From: Bryocella elongata
Lineage (GTDB): Bacteria > Acidobacteriota > Terriglobia > Terriglobales > Acidobacteriaceae
Length of the DNA stretch: 64,000 nt
Direction: 5' to 3'
Assembly: GCF_900108185.1 (NCBI RefSeq)
Contig: NZ_FNVA01000002.1
Span: 620,001-684,000 of the forward strand
This document shows positions 6,565 through 16,368 of the stretch, one piece after another. Every line of letters starts with the position of its first letter. Position 1 is the first letter of the stretch. The translations under genes and the position numbers were made by a program. The notes beneath the pieces are model-generated. The model ran no database searches. It was not told the DNA's origin and saw only the letters and a list, made by a program, of their open reading frames with translations.

Positions 6565-7995
6565 ATGGCAGCGATCGACGTGAAGAACAAGCGGGTGTTG
6601 GTGGTGGGGCTGGGAGCGAGCGGGTTGGCCGCGGCGCGGTTCCTGAAGGCGCGTGGAGCGAAGGTAACGGTCAGCGACTCGCGGCCGGCGACGCTGATCA
6701 CGGAGCTGACGACCCTGCTGGATGAGGGCTTCATGGTCGAGACCGGGGGCCATGGGCTGCTGACGTTTCGGCGGCAAGAGCTGATTGTGGTATCGCCCGG
6801 CGTGCCGCAGACGGTGCCGGAGCTGAAGCAGGTGCGGGCGCTGGGAGCGCACATCATCGGCGAGCTGGAGCTGGGCGCGGAGTACCTGCAGGGCGAGATC
6901 GTGGCGGTGACGGGATCGAACGGCAAGACCACCACAACGACGCTGATCGGCGAGATCTTCAAGGCGGCGGGACGGCCGACGCTGGTGGGTGGGAACATCG
7001 GCAGGCCGGTAACGGCGATGGTGGATGAGAGCCTCGCATTGGGCGGAGGGAGTTCTGGAGAAGCAGGTCCTTCGCCTTCGGCTCAGGATGACAAGGCTAC
7101 GGTGTGGAGTGTGCTGGAGGTTTCCAGCTTTCAGCTGGAGACGGTGGAGAGCTTCAAGCCGCGCATTGCGCTGGTGCTGAACATCACGCCGGATCATCTC
7201 GACCGGCATGGGACGTTTGAAGCGTACTGGGCGGCGAAGGCGCGGATCACGGAGTTTCAGGATGCGGGGGACTTCCTGATCCTGAACGGCGAGGATGTGG
7301 AGACGCAGAAGGTCGCGGCGAAGACGAAGGCGCAGATCTACTGGTTCAGCGCGAAGCGGCAGATCAAGCAGGGAGCGTTTGCGTATGGCGAGAGCGTGTT
7401 CTTTGCGGCTCAGGAGGGCAAGGCTCCGGAGCCGGTGATGCCGCTGAGCGAGATTCCGCTGGCCGGCAAGCACAACGTGGAGAACGTGCTGGCGGCGGTG
7501 TGTGCGGCGAAGCTGGCGGGGATCTCGACCGAGGTGATCCGCGAGACGGTGAAGAGCTTCAAGGCAGTCGAGCATCGTCTGGAGTTCACGCGGGAGCTGG
7601 ATGGGGTGCGGTACTACAACGACTCCAAGGCGACGAATGTGGACGCGACGATGAAGGCACTGGAGTCGTTTGCGGGAGGCATCTGGTTGATTCTCGGGGG
7701 CAAGGATAAGGACTCGGACTACACGACGCTGACGCCGCTGATTCGCGAGCGGGTGAAGGCGGTTATCACCATTGGTTCGGCGGCGGAAAAGATTGAGCGG
7801 CAGCTGGCAGGGATCGCGAAGATAGAGAGTGCCGGGACGATGGACCGCGCGGTGGGCTATGCACGCGCGCAGGCCGCGGCGGGAGATACGGTGCTGCTGG
7901 CGCCGGCGTGCGCCAGCTTCGACCAGTTCAGGAACTACGAGGAACGCGGACGGGTCTTCAAGGCGCTGGTACAGGGATTAGGGATTAGGGATTAG
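6565..7995 (+). CDS. murD: UDP-N-acetylmuramoyl-L-alanine--D-glutamate ligase
   Basis: MurD adds D-glutamate to UDP-MurNAc-L-Ala in cytoplasmic peptidoglycan precursor synthesis. The 476-residue protein shows an N-terminal Rossmann motif VVGLGASGLAAARFL, the ATP loop TGSNGKTTTT (residues 116-125), GNIGRP, NITPDHLDRHG, HNVENVLAA, the ADP-proximal YNDSKATN and LILGGKDK. The ATG at 6565 is chosen because the Rossmann domain begins there. Two oddities: a low-complexity insert around residues 158-178 is encoded by a dispersed repeat (7066-7093), and the last residues GLGIRD plus the stop are encoded by GGGATTA heptads. It is the first gene of murD-ftsW-murG. Confidence 0.97.
   Translation: MAAIDVKNKRVLVVGLGASGLAAARFLKARGAKVTVSDSRPATLITELTTLLDEGFMVETGGHGLLTFRRQELIVVSPGVPQTVPELKQVRALGAHIIGELELGAEYLQGEIVAVTGSNGKTTTTTLIGEIFKAAGRPTLVGGNIGRPVTAMVDESLALGGGSSGEAGPSPSAQDDKATVWSVLEVSSFQLETVESFKPRIALVLNITPDHLDRHGTFEAYWAAKARITEFQDAGDFLILNGEDVETQKVAAKTKAQIYWFSAKRQIKQGAFAYGESVFFAAQEGKAPEPVMPLSEIPLAGKHNVENVLAAVCAAKLAGISTEVIRETVKSFKAVEHRLEFTRELDGVRYYNDSKATNVDATMKALESFAGGIWLILGGKDKDSDYTTLTPLIRERVKAVITIGSAAEKIERQLAGIAKIESAGTMDRAVGYARAQAAAGDTVLLAPACASFDQFRNYEERGRVFKALVQGLGIRD
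7066..7093 (+). repeat. GGTCCTTCG...AGGATGACA dispersed repeat inside murD
   Basis: GGTCCTTCGCCTTCGG followed by CTCAGGATGACA lies in frame inside murD. Intergenic relatives are at 25238-25290 and 37621-37648. It encodes part of a Gly/Ser/Pro insert that is unlike the rest of MurD. Confidence 0.7.
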
Positions 7996-8001
7996 GGATT
8001 G
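7974..8001. repeat. GGGATTA heptads covering the murD stop codon
   Basis: Three GGGATTA copies plus GGGATTG run from 7974 to 8001. Because 7 is not a multiple of 3, the array is read in shifting frames and supplies the final MurD residues and its TAG stop. Confidence 0.9.
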
Positions 8002-8045
8002 GGAAGCCAATCGCGTTCATCCCACGTCCGCAGGCGGGGGGCTGA

Positions 8046-9140
8046 ATGGCGAAGCGGGTCGGCGCGGACAAGTGGTTATTCGGGACGGTGCTGCTGCTGG
8101 TGCTATTTGGGCTGGTGAGTGTGTTCTCGGCCTCGGCGGTGATGGCCCAGGCGACGATGGGCTCGCCGTATGCCTTTGTGATCAAGCAGGCCGCGTATGT
8201 GACCGTGGGCATGGTCATCCTGTTTGTGCTGATGCGGGTGGACTATCGCAAGTACAACAACCCGCGGATCATCTTTCCGGCGATGGCGATCACGGGCATC
8301 CTGCTGCTGCTGGTGTTCTTCATGCACGGGATGAATGGAGCGCACCGCTGGGTGCGGTTCGCGGGTGGCTTTACGCTGGAGCCCAGTGAGCTGGCGAAGC
8401 CGATGACGGTGCTGTTCCTGGCGTGGTGGCTGCAGACGCGGCTGCACCAGATCGACAACGTGAAGGACACGATCCTGCCGGCGGTGCTGCCGCCGCTGCT
8501 GTTCATTGCACTCATCCTCAAGGAGCCGGACCTGGGCACTGCGCTGGTGTGCGCGGCGGTGATGATGATGATGCTTTACCTGGCAGGCATGCAGATGAAG
8601 TGGATCGGGGTGGCGCTGGCGGTGGCTGCGCCGGTGCTCTACTGGATGCTGTTCCACGTGGCCTTCCGCCGGAAGCGCATGCTGGTGTTCCTGGATCCGG
8701 AGTCCGACCCGAAGGGCGCGGGCTTCCACATTCTGCAATCGCTGATCGCGGTGGGCTCGGGTGGAGTGAGGGGACGCGGGCTGATGGAAGGCGTGCAGAA
8801 GCTGTTTTATCTGCCGGAGCCGCACACGGACTTTATCTTCGCGAACATCTGCGAGGAGCTGGGGATGATTGGCGGATTGTGTGTGCTGGCGGCGTTCTGC
8901 ATTCTCGGGTATCGAGGGCTGCGGACGGCGTTTTTATCGCGCGATCCGTTTGCCCGGTTCCTGGCGTTCGGGCTGACGTCGGTGCTGCTGGTGCAGGCGT
9001 TCTTCAACATGAGCGTGGTGCTGGCGCTGCTGCCGACGAAGGGAATTCCGCTGCCGTTTATCTCGTCGGGTGGCACGAGTGTGTTGGTGACGCTGGCGAC
9101 GATGGGCGTGCTTCTGAATGTGACGCGGGAGGTGGAATGA
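8046..9140 (+). CDS. ftsW: Septal peptidoglycan glycosyltransferase FtsW (SEDS family)
   Basis: A multi-pass membrane protein of 364 residues that polymerises lipid II at the division septum with its cognate PBP. SEDS hallmarks are visible: HRWVRFAGGFTLEPSELAKP, LKEPDLGTALV, GVRGRGLMEGVQKLFYLPEPHTDFIFANICEELGMIGGL, and the C-terminal LPTKGIPLPFISSGGTSVL. About nine or ten hydrophobic segments can be counted. The position between murD and murG supports FtsW over RodA. It starts 50 bp after murD in the same direction. Confidence 0.96.
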   Translation: MAKRVGADKWLFGTVLLLVLFGLVSVFSASAVMAQATMGSPYAFVIKQAAYVTVGMVILFVLMRVDYRKYNNPRIIFPAMAITGILLLLVFFMHGMNGAHRWVRFAGGFTLEPSELAKPMTVLFLAWWLQTRLHQIDNVKDTILPAVLPPLLFIALILKEPDLGTALVCAAVMMMMLYLAGMQMKWIGVALAVAAPVLYWMLFHVAFRRKRMLVFLDPESDPKGAGFHILQSLIAVGSGGVRGRGLMEGVQKLFYLPEPHTDFIFANICEELGMIGGLCVLAAFCILGYRGLRTAFLSRDPFARFLAFGLTSVLLVQAFFNMSVVLALLPTKGIPLPFISSGGTSVLVTLATMGVLLNVTREVE

Positions 9141-9167
9141 CGCTTCGCGTCCTTCCACCAGTGAAAA

Positions 9168-9188
9168 GTGAGTCGTGAATAGTGAGTA
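9168..9188. repeat. GTGAGTA-type heptads overlapping the murG start region
   Basis: Three 7-bp units, GTGAGTC, GTGAATA and GTGAGTA, run from 9168 to 9188 and are preceded by GTGAAAA. The last unit contains the GTG that opens the longest murG frame. Confidence 0.8.
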
Positions 9189-10285
9189 GAGGATCCAACA
9201 GCGCTCTGCGGGTGATGATCGCCGGTGGCGGCACGGGCGGGCATGTGATCCCGGCGCTGGCGATTGGTCGCGAGCTGCGCGACAAGCATGGCGCCGAGGT
9301 GATCTATGTGGGCACGGCGCGGGGCGTGGAGACGAAGCTGGTGCCGGAGGCTGGCTTCCGGCTGGAGCTGGTGAAGAGCGGGCAGCTGAAGAATGTGTCC
9401 CTGGCGACGCGGCTGAAGACGATGACGGACCTGCCGCTGGGCATCTTGCGGTGCATGGGGCTGATTGGCAGCTTCAAACCCGCGGTGGTGGTGGGTGTGG
9501 GCGGGTATGCAAGCGGGCCGGCGATGATCGCGGCGGTGCTGCGGGGCGTGCCGACGCTGGCGTACGAACCCAACGCGGTGCCGGGATTTACGAATCGCGT
9601 GCTGGGCAAGCGGGTGAGCGCGGCGGCGGTGAACTTTCCTCAAACGGCGAGCTTTTTTCGCAACGCGCAGGTGACGGGCGTGCCGGTGCGGCCGGAGATC
9701 TTTGCGGTGACGTCGAAGGGCGCGGGCGAGGCTCCGCGACTGCTGGTGACGGCGGGCAGCAATGGGGCGCAGGTGTTCAACGAGACGCTGCCGAAGATTG
9801 CGCTGCGGTTGATGGAGGCGGTGCCGGGGTTGACGATCGTGCATCAGTCGGGCGTGAGGCAGCTGGAGGCGACGCAGGCGGCGTACGCTGCGAGCGGAGC
9901 GGACCCGGCACGATGGACGGTAGCGGCGTTCCTGACGGACATGCCGGCGCAGTATCAGGCCGCAGATGTGGTCCTGGCGCGTGCGGGCAGCACCGTGGCG
10001 GAGCTGGCGGCGGCAGGAAAGCCGAGTGTGCTGGTGCCCTTGCCGACGGCGGCGGACGATCATCAGCGGAAGAATGCGGAGCTGCTGGTGCAGGCGGGCG
10101 CCGCAGAGATGTTGCTGCAGAGGGCTGTCACCGAGGAGTCGCTGCTGGGGGCTCTGGTGGGGTTGCTGAACGACGCGCCGAGGCGCGAGGCGATGTCTGA
10201 GGCGGCGCGGGCGATGGCGAAGCCCGGAGCGCTGGAGCGGATCGCAGGGATGGTTCTGGAACTCGCGGGAATCGCTGCGCGTTAG
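9182..10285 (+). CDS. murG: UDP-N-acetylglucosamine--MurNAc-(pentapeptide) pyrophosphoryl-undecaprenol GlcNAc transferase
   Basis: MurG converts lipid I to lipid II at the inner face of the membrane. The protein has up to 367 residues. Motifs: MIAGGGTGGHVIPALAIG (acceptor loop), GVGGYASGPAMIAA, EPNAVPGFTNRVL, VTAGSNGAQVFNETLP, FLTDMPAQYQAADVVLARAGSTVAELAAAGKPSVLVPLP and ADDHQRKNAELL (GT28 donor-binding). The start is uncertain: the GTG at 9182 lies inside a heptad repeat, while GTG 9212 or ATG 9215 begin directly at the first strand, which is where many MurG proteins start. The C-terminal IAAR and stop fall in a dispersed repeat word. Confidence 0.95.
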   Translation: MSRGSNSALRVMIAGGGTGGHVIPALAIGRELRDKHGAEVIYVGTARGVETKLVPEAGFRLELVKSGQLKNVSLATRLKTMTDLPLGILRCMGLIGSFKPAVVVGVGGYASGPAMIAAVLRGVPTLAYEPNAVPGFTNRVLGKRVSAAAVNFPQTASFFRNAQVTGVPVRPEIFAVTSKGAGEAPRLLVTAGSNGAQVFNETLPKIALRLMEAVPGLTIVHQSGVRQLEATQAAYAASGADPARWTVAAFLTDMPAQYQAADVVLARAGSTVAELAAAGKPSVLVPLPTAADDHQRKNAELLVQAGAAEMLLQRAVTEESLLGALVGLLNDAPRREAMSEAARAMAKPGALERIAGMVLELAGIAAR

Positions 10286-10315
10286 CGATTCTCGGCAGCG
10301 GCTTCGCCGTTAGCG
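10274..10315. repeat. GCTGCGCGTTAGC / GGCTTCGCCGTTAGCG repeat at the end of murG
   Basis: GCTGCGCGTTAGC (10274-10286) contains the murG stop codon, and GGCTTCGCCGTTAGCG (10300-10315) follows. Both words also occur at 4449-4515. Confidence 0.55.
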
Positions 10316-10353
10316 CTTCGCGTCAGGATCGGACCATTTCTAACAAAGCGAAA

Positions 10354-10378
10354 GGGCTGAGGTTGTTGACCTCAGCCC
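10354..10378 (-). terminator. Intrinsic terminator of the YXWGXW gene
   Basis: A perfect 10-bp stem (GGGCTGAGGT 10354-10363, ACCTCAGCCC 10369-10378) with loop TGTTG. On the minus strand it is followed by TTTCGCTTTGTTAG. The gene's stop codon is 31 bp upstream in that direction. The flank and loop match the hairpin at 25312-25335. Confidence 0.75.
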
Positions 10379-10408
10379 TCGGCTGTTTCGTACTTGTGAA
10401 GCTGCAGC

Positions 10409-11527
10409 TTAGTGGTGTCCACCACCGCCGCCACCGTGCGATCCGCCGCCCCCACCACCGTGGAAGCCACCACCACCGCCACCAGCGCTGGGACGGGCAC
10501 CGCCGCCTCCTCCTGAGTAGCTGGGACGGGCTCCGCCACCACCACCGGAGTAGCTGGGTCGTGCGCCGCCGGAGAAGTTGGCTCCGCCGTTAGGAGCAGC
10601 GAAGTGACCGCCGCCCTGGACGTTGCCCTGGGGGCGAGCTCCGCCCTGGTAGTTGCCGCCGGGGCGGGCTGCCGAGGTTGGGGAACCGCCGCGATAGCCG
10701 GAGACGGCACCACCGCCACGGAAGGCGCCTTCGTTGCCGCGGGCAGCGTAGCCTACGGGACGACCACCTGCTCCGACGCGGGCAAAGCCTGCACCGCCAG
10801 CGCGGTAGCCGCCGCCAAAGCCGGCATAGACGTGGTTGTAGAAGTGGCCGCCGAAGCCTGCGCCGAAGTGGCCGTAAGCGCGGTTGTACCAGAAGTGATT
10901 GCCGTACCAGTAGCCACCGAAGAAGCCGAGGCCGAAGTAGCCGAAGCCGTAGTTGATGCCGCCATAGTAGCCGACGCGGTAGCCCCAGTAGCCGGGGTAC
11001 CAGCCGTAGAAGCCGTCATACCAGCCCCAGTAGCCGGGGGTCCAGAGGCCGTTGGCGTAAGGAGGCATGACCCAGGCGCCGTTGACCCAGTAGTAGCCCT
11101 GCGGGCCCCAGGCCCAGTAGCCGGGCGTCCACAGGTAGCCGTCGCCGGGGCAGGGAGGCTGGTACTGGTCCGCCGGGATCGCCGGCGGAGCGTACTGGGC
11201 CGTGACCTGCGGCTGCGTGACGGGGTTCATCTGGTTGGGATCGTAGTTGTCGGGGTACTGGGGATCCGAGTAGCCCTGACCCTGGCCCTGATCCGCATAA
11301 GCTCCGTTCGGGTCGCCGTAGGGCTGCTGCTGCTGACCGGCGTATCCCTGCTGGGGAGCGTATTGCGGCTGCCCCTGATACTGGTCGTACTGCTGTTGCT
11401 GCTGAGGAGCGTATTGCTGCGCAGCGTACGGATCCTGCGCGAAGGCGGACTGGACGGGAGCGGCAGCGAGCGCTGCAACGGCAGCGGCTGCGAGAAAAGT
11501 GTTGCGCGATGTGCGTGGCGTGATCAT
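10409..11527 (-). CDS. Secreted YXWGXW-repeat, glycine/tyrosine/glutamine-rich protein
   Basis: A 372-residue low-complexity exported protein. A signal peptide ends near SAFAQ (residue 31). Then come a Gln/Tyr/Pro-rich stretch (to about 110), a Tyr/Trp/Gly-rich core with repeated W-TPGYW-W-G motifs (CPGDGYLWTPGYWAWGPQGYYW, LWTPGYWGWY), and a Gly-rich C-terminus with two direct GGARPSYSGG copies ending in GGGGHH. The W-x-PGYW core is typical of YXWGXW-repeat proteins, found at the surface of many Gram-negative bacteria with no known function. It lies antisense between murG and murC and ends at its own terminator. Confidence 0.85.
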   Translation of the reverse strand: MITPRTSRNTFLAAAAVAALAAAPVQSAFAQDPYAAQQYAPQQQQQYDQYQGQPQYAPQQGYAGQQQQPYGDPNGAYADQGQGQGYSDPQYPDNYDPNQMNPVTQPQVTAQYAPPAIPADQYQPPCPGDGYLWTPGYWAWGPQGYYWVNGAWVMPPYANGLWTPGYWGWYDGFYGWYPGYWGYRVGYYGGINYGFGYFGLGFFGGYWYGNHFWYNRAYGHFGAGFGGHFYNHVYAGFGGGYRAGGAGFARVGAGGRPVGYAARGNEGAFRGGGAVSGYRGGSPTSAARPGGNYQGGARPQGNVQGGGHFAAPNGGANFSGGARPSYSGGGGGARPSYSGGGGGARPSAGGGGGGFHGGGGGGSHGGGGGGHH

Positions 11528-11793
11528 TCGATCATCCTTCCCGGCCGACCTTCGGTTGCTGCACCACCCGCAGTTGCGAGGTGTGGTCCGGGAGTTGAGC
11601 CGGGGAATCTGCTTGTTCCCGGGCGCTCAATCGATTAGACACGCAAGTGCCGGAATTTGTTGCGCCAAAGTGAAGGGCTTCTTGCGGTGAACGCGGTGAA
11701 TGGTTCCGCGGCATCTAAGGGGTGCAAACACAGTATTTTGGGCGAAAGGGTCTACCTTAGTAGGAGCCCAGCAGTGAAGGAGCAAGACCGCAG

Positions 11794-13236
<1,443 letters not shown>

Positions 13237-13317
13237 GAGCGCGCTCTCCCCGAAGCTTGAGGGGCGTCGCTACCGGCCTCTTTCCATGGTTCACTACAGG
13301 GTCAGAGGACGACGATT

Positions 13318-13373
13318 GAGCTTCGGGTTTCGAGCTTCGGGTTTCGAGCTTCGGGCTTCGAGCTTCGGGCTGC
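13318..13373. repeat. 14-bp (2 x 7) tandem repeat GAGCTTCGGGTTTC, four copies
   Basis: Four copies with small changes: two GAGCTTCGGGTTTC, one GAGCTTCGGGCTTC and one GAGCTTCGGGCTGC. The unit itself splits into two related heptads. It lies between the convergent murC and methyltransferase genes. Confidence 0.92.
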
Positions 13374-13379
13374 GAGTTG

Positions 13380-14057
13380 TTACGCGACTGGCCGGACCCC
13401 CGCGAGGACAGCGAAGCGGTTGTCCTTGAACCAGCAATCGACGTCGATGAAGCCGGCCTCGCGCATCCATTGCAGCTGGTCTTCGACGGAGGCGGAGCGG
13501 TCTTCGGCCTGGCGATAGAGTGAGTCTTTGATCTGCTGCTCGGTGGCTCCGGCGGCGCGGACCTGTTCAAGCCACAGGCGCTTGTAGGTCTCTTCGAGAT
13601 GCGGCGTGGGGCCGGCGACCTGCTCCGCATTGATGAAGATGCCGCCGTGCTTGAGCGCAGGCACGAGTCGCGCGAAGAGTTTGCGCTTGTTCCCATCTTC
13701 GAGGTGATGGATGGAGAGCGCGGAGACGATGGCGTCCCAGCCTTCACCGAGAGTTGCGGTGTTGTAGTCCGCGACCTCGAAGCTCACCATGTCGTCGCCT
13801 GCGAGGCGCGTCCGCGCGCGATCGAGCATGGCTGCAGAGAAGTCGAGCAGGTGAACGCGTGATGCCGGATGATGACGGCGCACCAACTCACTGAGGATGC
13901 CAGAGCCTGCGCCGAGATCGAGGATGCGCAGCGCGCCTGCGGGGATGAGCTCGATGGCCTTGCGATAGAAGGCATCGTTGCAGGGGATCAGCTTCGCGCG
14001 GTCGGTGTCGTAGGTGGCGGCTGTGGTGTCGAAGAGCTCTTGCGTCAGCGTCGTCAT
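13380..14057 (-). CDS. Class I SAM-dependent methyltransferase
   Basis: A 225-residue protein with the seven-beta-strand methyltransferase pattern: motif I RILDLGAGSGIL (about residues 44-55), motif II VHLLDFSAAMLDRAR, the VSFEVADYNTA segment, motif IV GWDAIVSALSIHHLED, then LKHGGIFINAEQVAGPTPHLEE. The SIHHLED wording resembles small-molecule methyltransferases of the UbiE/Trm9-like group. The substrate is unknown. The stop codon lies 7 bp beyond the heptad array at 13318-13373. Confidence 0.88.
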   Translation of the reverse strand: MTTLTQELFDTTAATYDTDRAKLIPCNDAFYRKAIELIPAGALRILDLGAGSGILSELVRRHHPASRVHLLDFSAAMLDRARTRLAGDDMVSFEVADYNTATLGEGWDAIVSALSIHHLEDGNKRKLFARLVPALKHGGIFINAEQVAGPTPHLEETYKRLWLEQVRAAGATEQQIKDSLYRQAEDRSASVEDQLQWMREAGFIDVDCWFKDNRFAVLAGVRPVA

Positions 14058-14169
14058 GGCATCAGCGTAGACCGCATGCCTGCGTGCTGTCGCGCGGAAT
14101 AAGCACTATTCATGCGGGGATTCGCGATGTCACTGGCGCTGATACAGGCATAAGGTGCGAGCCTGCGGG

Positions 14170-15264
14170 TTACTTTGCGGCCATGACCGTGGTGCTGCCA
14201 CCGATGCGCGTCTCGAAGACAGGCTCCTTCAATCCGTTGGTGATGGTGTTGCCGAGATCGTCGTTACCAAAGCGCGCGGCGTAGAAGACGAAGGGAGCGA
14301 AGTCGCTGCCTGCGAAGTCGATCATCTGCGCGTCGCTGGTGTAGGACTTCACGATGGTGGGATCATCCATGGCGTGGCCGAGGAAGCGGACGGCGTCGCG
14401 CAACGTGCGGCCGTTCTTTGCGTAGGCATACAGGTCGATGTGTTGGTGCTCTGCGAACTCGGCGATCATGACAAGCGGTTGCAGCGCGAAGGACTGGTAG
14501 TGGATGGCGCGCTCGTGCCGGGCCATTTCTAGGGGGAAGGCACCGTTCTTGTCGATCTGTGCGACAGCATCCTTGTAGGCAGTCACGCCGAAGTCGAAGA
14601 GGGAGTTATCTTTCGTGACGACGCCGATGGAGATAGCTGCGAGGGCACGCCAGTCGTGATGATTGTTGATGTCCTTCGGGCCTTCGAAGCCGATCATCCT
14701 GTGCGCGGAGGCGTTGAGCCATTTTTCGACGCGCGCGAGCTTTGCAGGGTCGAGGGCCTGGTCGTTGACAAGCACCGAGAGGGTGGTGCCGAGGCTGGAG
14801 AGCGTCCATTCGACCTGGAACCAGGACTGGCTGTTCTGGTTCACATGCGGGTCATAGTCCATGAGGGTGTTGGCCCTGGCCCAGGCGTCCATCTGGTCTA
14901 GCGCACATTGGGCTTCGGCGTGGCTGCCTGTCGCGAGGTACTGGTTCATGCCGGCAGTGGTGCGCCGCTCGAACGCACCGTAGACCTCAGTCTGCTTCTT
15001 CTCTTCAGGATTGGTGGGGCCGTGCGAACCGCTGAGGTAGTGATGCGGGATCTGCATGGGGCCTGAGGGAGGAGTAATGGGTGCTGTCGCGACGCAGGAC
15101 TTGAGGCCTTGGATGGCCGAGCGCTGCAGGGGATCGCTCGTGGACCGTAACAACGCGATCCGGGAGGGGACGCCGATCACGGAAGCTGTGGTCGAGGTCA
15201 CATGCTGCGCGCTGGCGAGGGCCGGGACGAGGGCGAGGGCGACGAGAAATGGAGCCTTGAGCAT
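14170..15264 (-). CDS. Exported alginate lyase-like protein (PL5-type)
   Basis: A 364-residue protein with a signal peptide (residues 1-19, ending ASAQ). The all-alpha body carries NQNSQSWFQVEWTLSSL, DINNHHDWRALAAISIGVVTKDNSLFDFGVTAYKDAV, and HERAIHYQSFALQPLVMIAEFA. The NNHHxWRA and YQSFALQPL segments correspond to the catalytic Asn/His and Tyr regions of polysaccharide lyase family 5 (AlgL-like). Such enzymes cleave mannuronate linkages by beta-elimination, usually in the periplasm. No alginate biosynthesis genes are nearby, so a degradative role is more likely. The exact polymer is uncertain. Confidence 0.8.
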   Translation of the reverse strand: MLKAPFLVALALVPALASAQHVTSTTASVIGVPSRIALLRSTSDPLQRSAIQGLKSCVATAPITPPSGPMQIPHHYLSGSHGPTNPEEKKQTEVYGAFERRTTAGMNQYLATGSHAEAQCALDQMDAWARANTLMDYDPHVNQNSQSWFQVEWTLSSLGTTLSVLVNDQALDPAKLARVEKWLNASAHRMIGFEGPKDINNHHDWRALAAISIGVVTKDNSLFDFGVTAYKDAVAQIDKNGAFPLEMARHERAIHYQSFALQPLVMIAEFAEHQHIDLYAYAKNGRTLRDAVRFLGHAMDDPTIVKSYTSDAQMIDFAGSDFAPFVFYAARFGNDDLGNTITNGLKEPVFETRIGGSTTVMAAK

Positions 15265-15363
15265 GTTCCTCCGAAGAACGAGACCATCTTAGTTCGGAGT
15301 CCGGACGATTGGATAGCGAAACGTGCAAAGAAAGCGTTTGTCTCGAAGTTCAATCGGGCCGAA

Positions 15364-16314
15364 CTACTTCCGCCGCAAAGCTTCCAGCTCGTCCAGCGTG
15401 CGTGGCCAATCGGAACCGAGGAGGCGGGAGAGTGAGCGATCGGCAAGGACCTTGCCTTCGGTCTGGCAGGTGGCGCAGTAGTTGGTCTCGTTGTCGGCGT
15501 AGCGGATTCGCTGCACGGGTGAGCCGCAGCGGGGGCAGGGAAGGTTGTGGCGTCCGTGTACGGCCATGTCGGGGCGAAACGCGGTGACCTTCTCGGGGAA
15601 GGACTTCGCGGCCTCGGTGTTGAAGCGCTCGATCCAGACCGTGAGCGTCTCGCGCGTGGCGTTGTAAAGGCTCTGCCACTGGGCATCGGTAAGCTTGCGC
15701 GTCTGCAGCAAAGGAGAGAGCTGCGCGGCCCAGAGGATCTCGTCCGAGTAAGCGTTGCCGATGCCGGAGAGGACGCGTGGATCGGTGAGGGCGCGCTTGA
15801 GGGTGCGGTTCTCCTGCGTGAGTGCGGCGCGTAACTCTTCGAGTGTGAGGGCGAAGATGTCGAGGCCTCCGGGATCAAGGTCATGCAGTGCCGCTTCGCC
15901 GCGGACGGCATAGAGGGAGGCGCGGCGCTTCGATCCCGCCTCGGTTAGCGTGAGCGTGCCGTTGGGGAAGTCGAAGGCGGCGAGGTTGCCTTTGGTCGCA
16001 ACCTTGGGCCGCGGCTTCTTCGGCGTGAGGTCATGCCAGTGAAGGCGGCCGGCGATCATCAGGTGCAGGACCAGGAACAGGGGGGCTGGGGTCAGGGCGG
16101 AGGGCCCAGAATGCGGATCGTCTTCGAACTCGAAGACGATCCGTTTTCCGATGCGGCGAAGAGCCTTGACGGGCTTGCCTTCGAAGGCGGCGAGTGGTGG
16201 ATCGACGGTGCGCAGCAAAAAGGGCGAAGCGATGCGGATGAACTCGAGGGGCTGATCGATCACGCGCGGCGCGAGGGCTGTGAGGTAGGCCGTGATGTCG
16301 GGGAGTTCGGGCAT
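15364..16314 (-). CDS. Formamidopyrimidine-DNA glycosylase/endonuclease VIII family protein
   Basis: A base-excision repair glycosylase of 316 residues. The N-terminus MPELPDI provides the catalytic Pro2 and Glu3. [11 protein letters not shown] contains the conserved Lys of the beta-sandwich domain. A helix-two-turn-helix region ([27 protein letters not shown]) and a C-terminal four-Cys zinc finger, [25 protein letters not shown], are intact. The first residues do not match canonical MutM exactly (Asp-Ile instead of Glu-Val at 6-7), so oxidised-purine versus pyrimidine specificity is open. The protein is slightly longer than usual, with an insert around 66-74 and a C-terminal extension after the finger. 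Confidence 0.9.
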   Translation of the reverse strand: MPELPDITAYLTALAPRVIDQPLEFIRIASPFLLRTVDPPLAAFEGKPVKALRRIGKRIVFEFEDDPHSGPSALTPAPLFLVLHLMIAGRLHWHDLTPKKPRPKVATKGNLAAFDFPNGTLTLTEAGSKRRASLYAVRGEAALHDLDPGGLDIFALTLEELRAALTQENRTLKRALTDPRVLSGIGNAYSDEILWAAQLSPLLQTRKLTDAQWQSLYNATRETLTVWIERFNTEAAKSFPEKVTAFRPDMAVHGRHNLPCPRCGSPVQRIRYADNETNYCATCQTEGKVLADRSLSRLLGSDWPRTLDELEALRRK

Positions 16315-16368
16315 AGGCGCCGTTCATCCTGTGATTCGCAAGCGGAAGGTACAGCCATCAATGCTGTT

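Noticed and set aside
7974-8001. Telomere-like GGGATTA repeats
   Set aside because: Only four copies at the end of murD and one of several different heptads; no chromosome end is implied.
14170-15264. Alginate biosynthesis cluster
   Set aside because: Only the PL5-type lyase is present; no algD, alg8 or alg44 genes are nearby.
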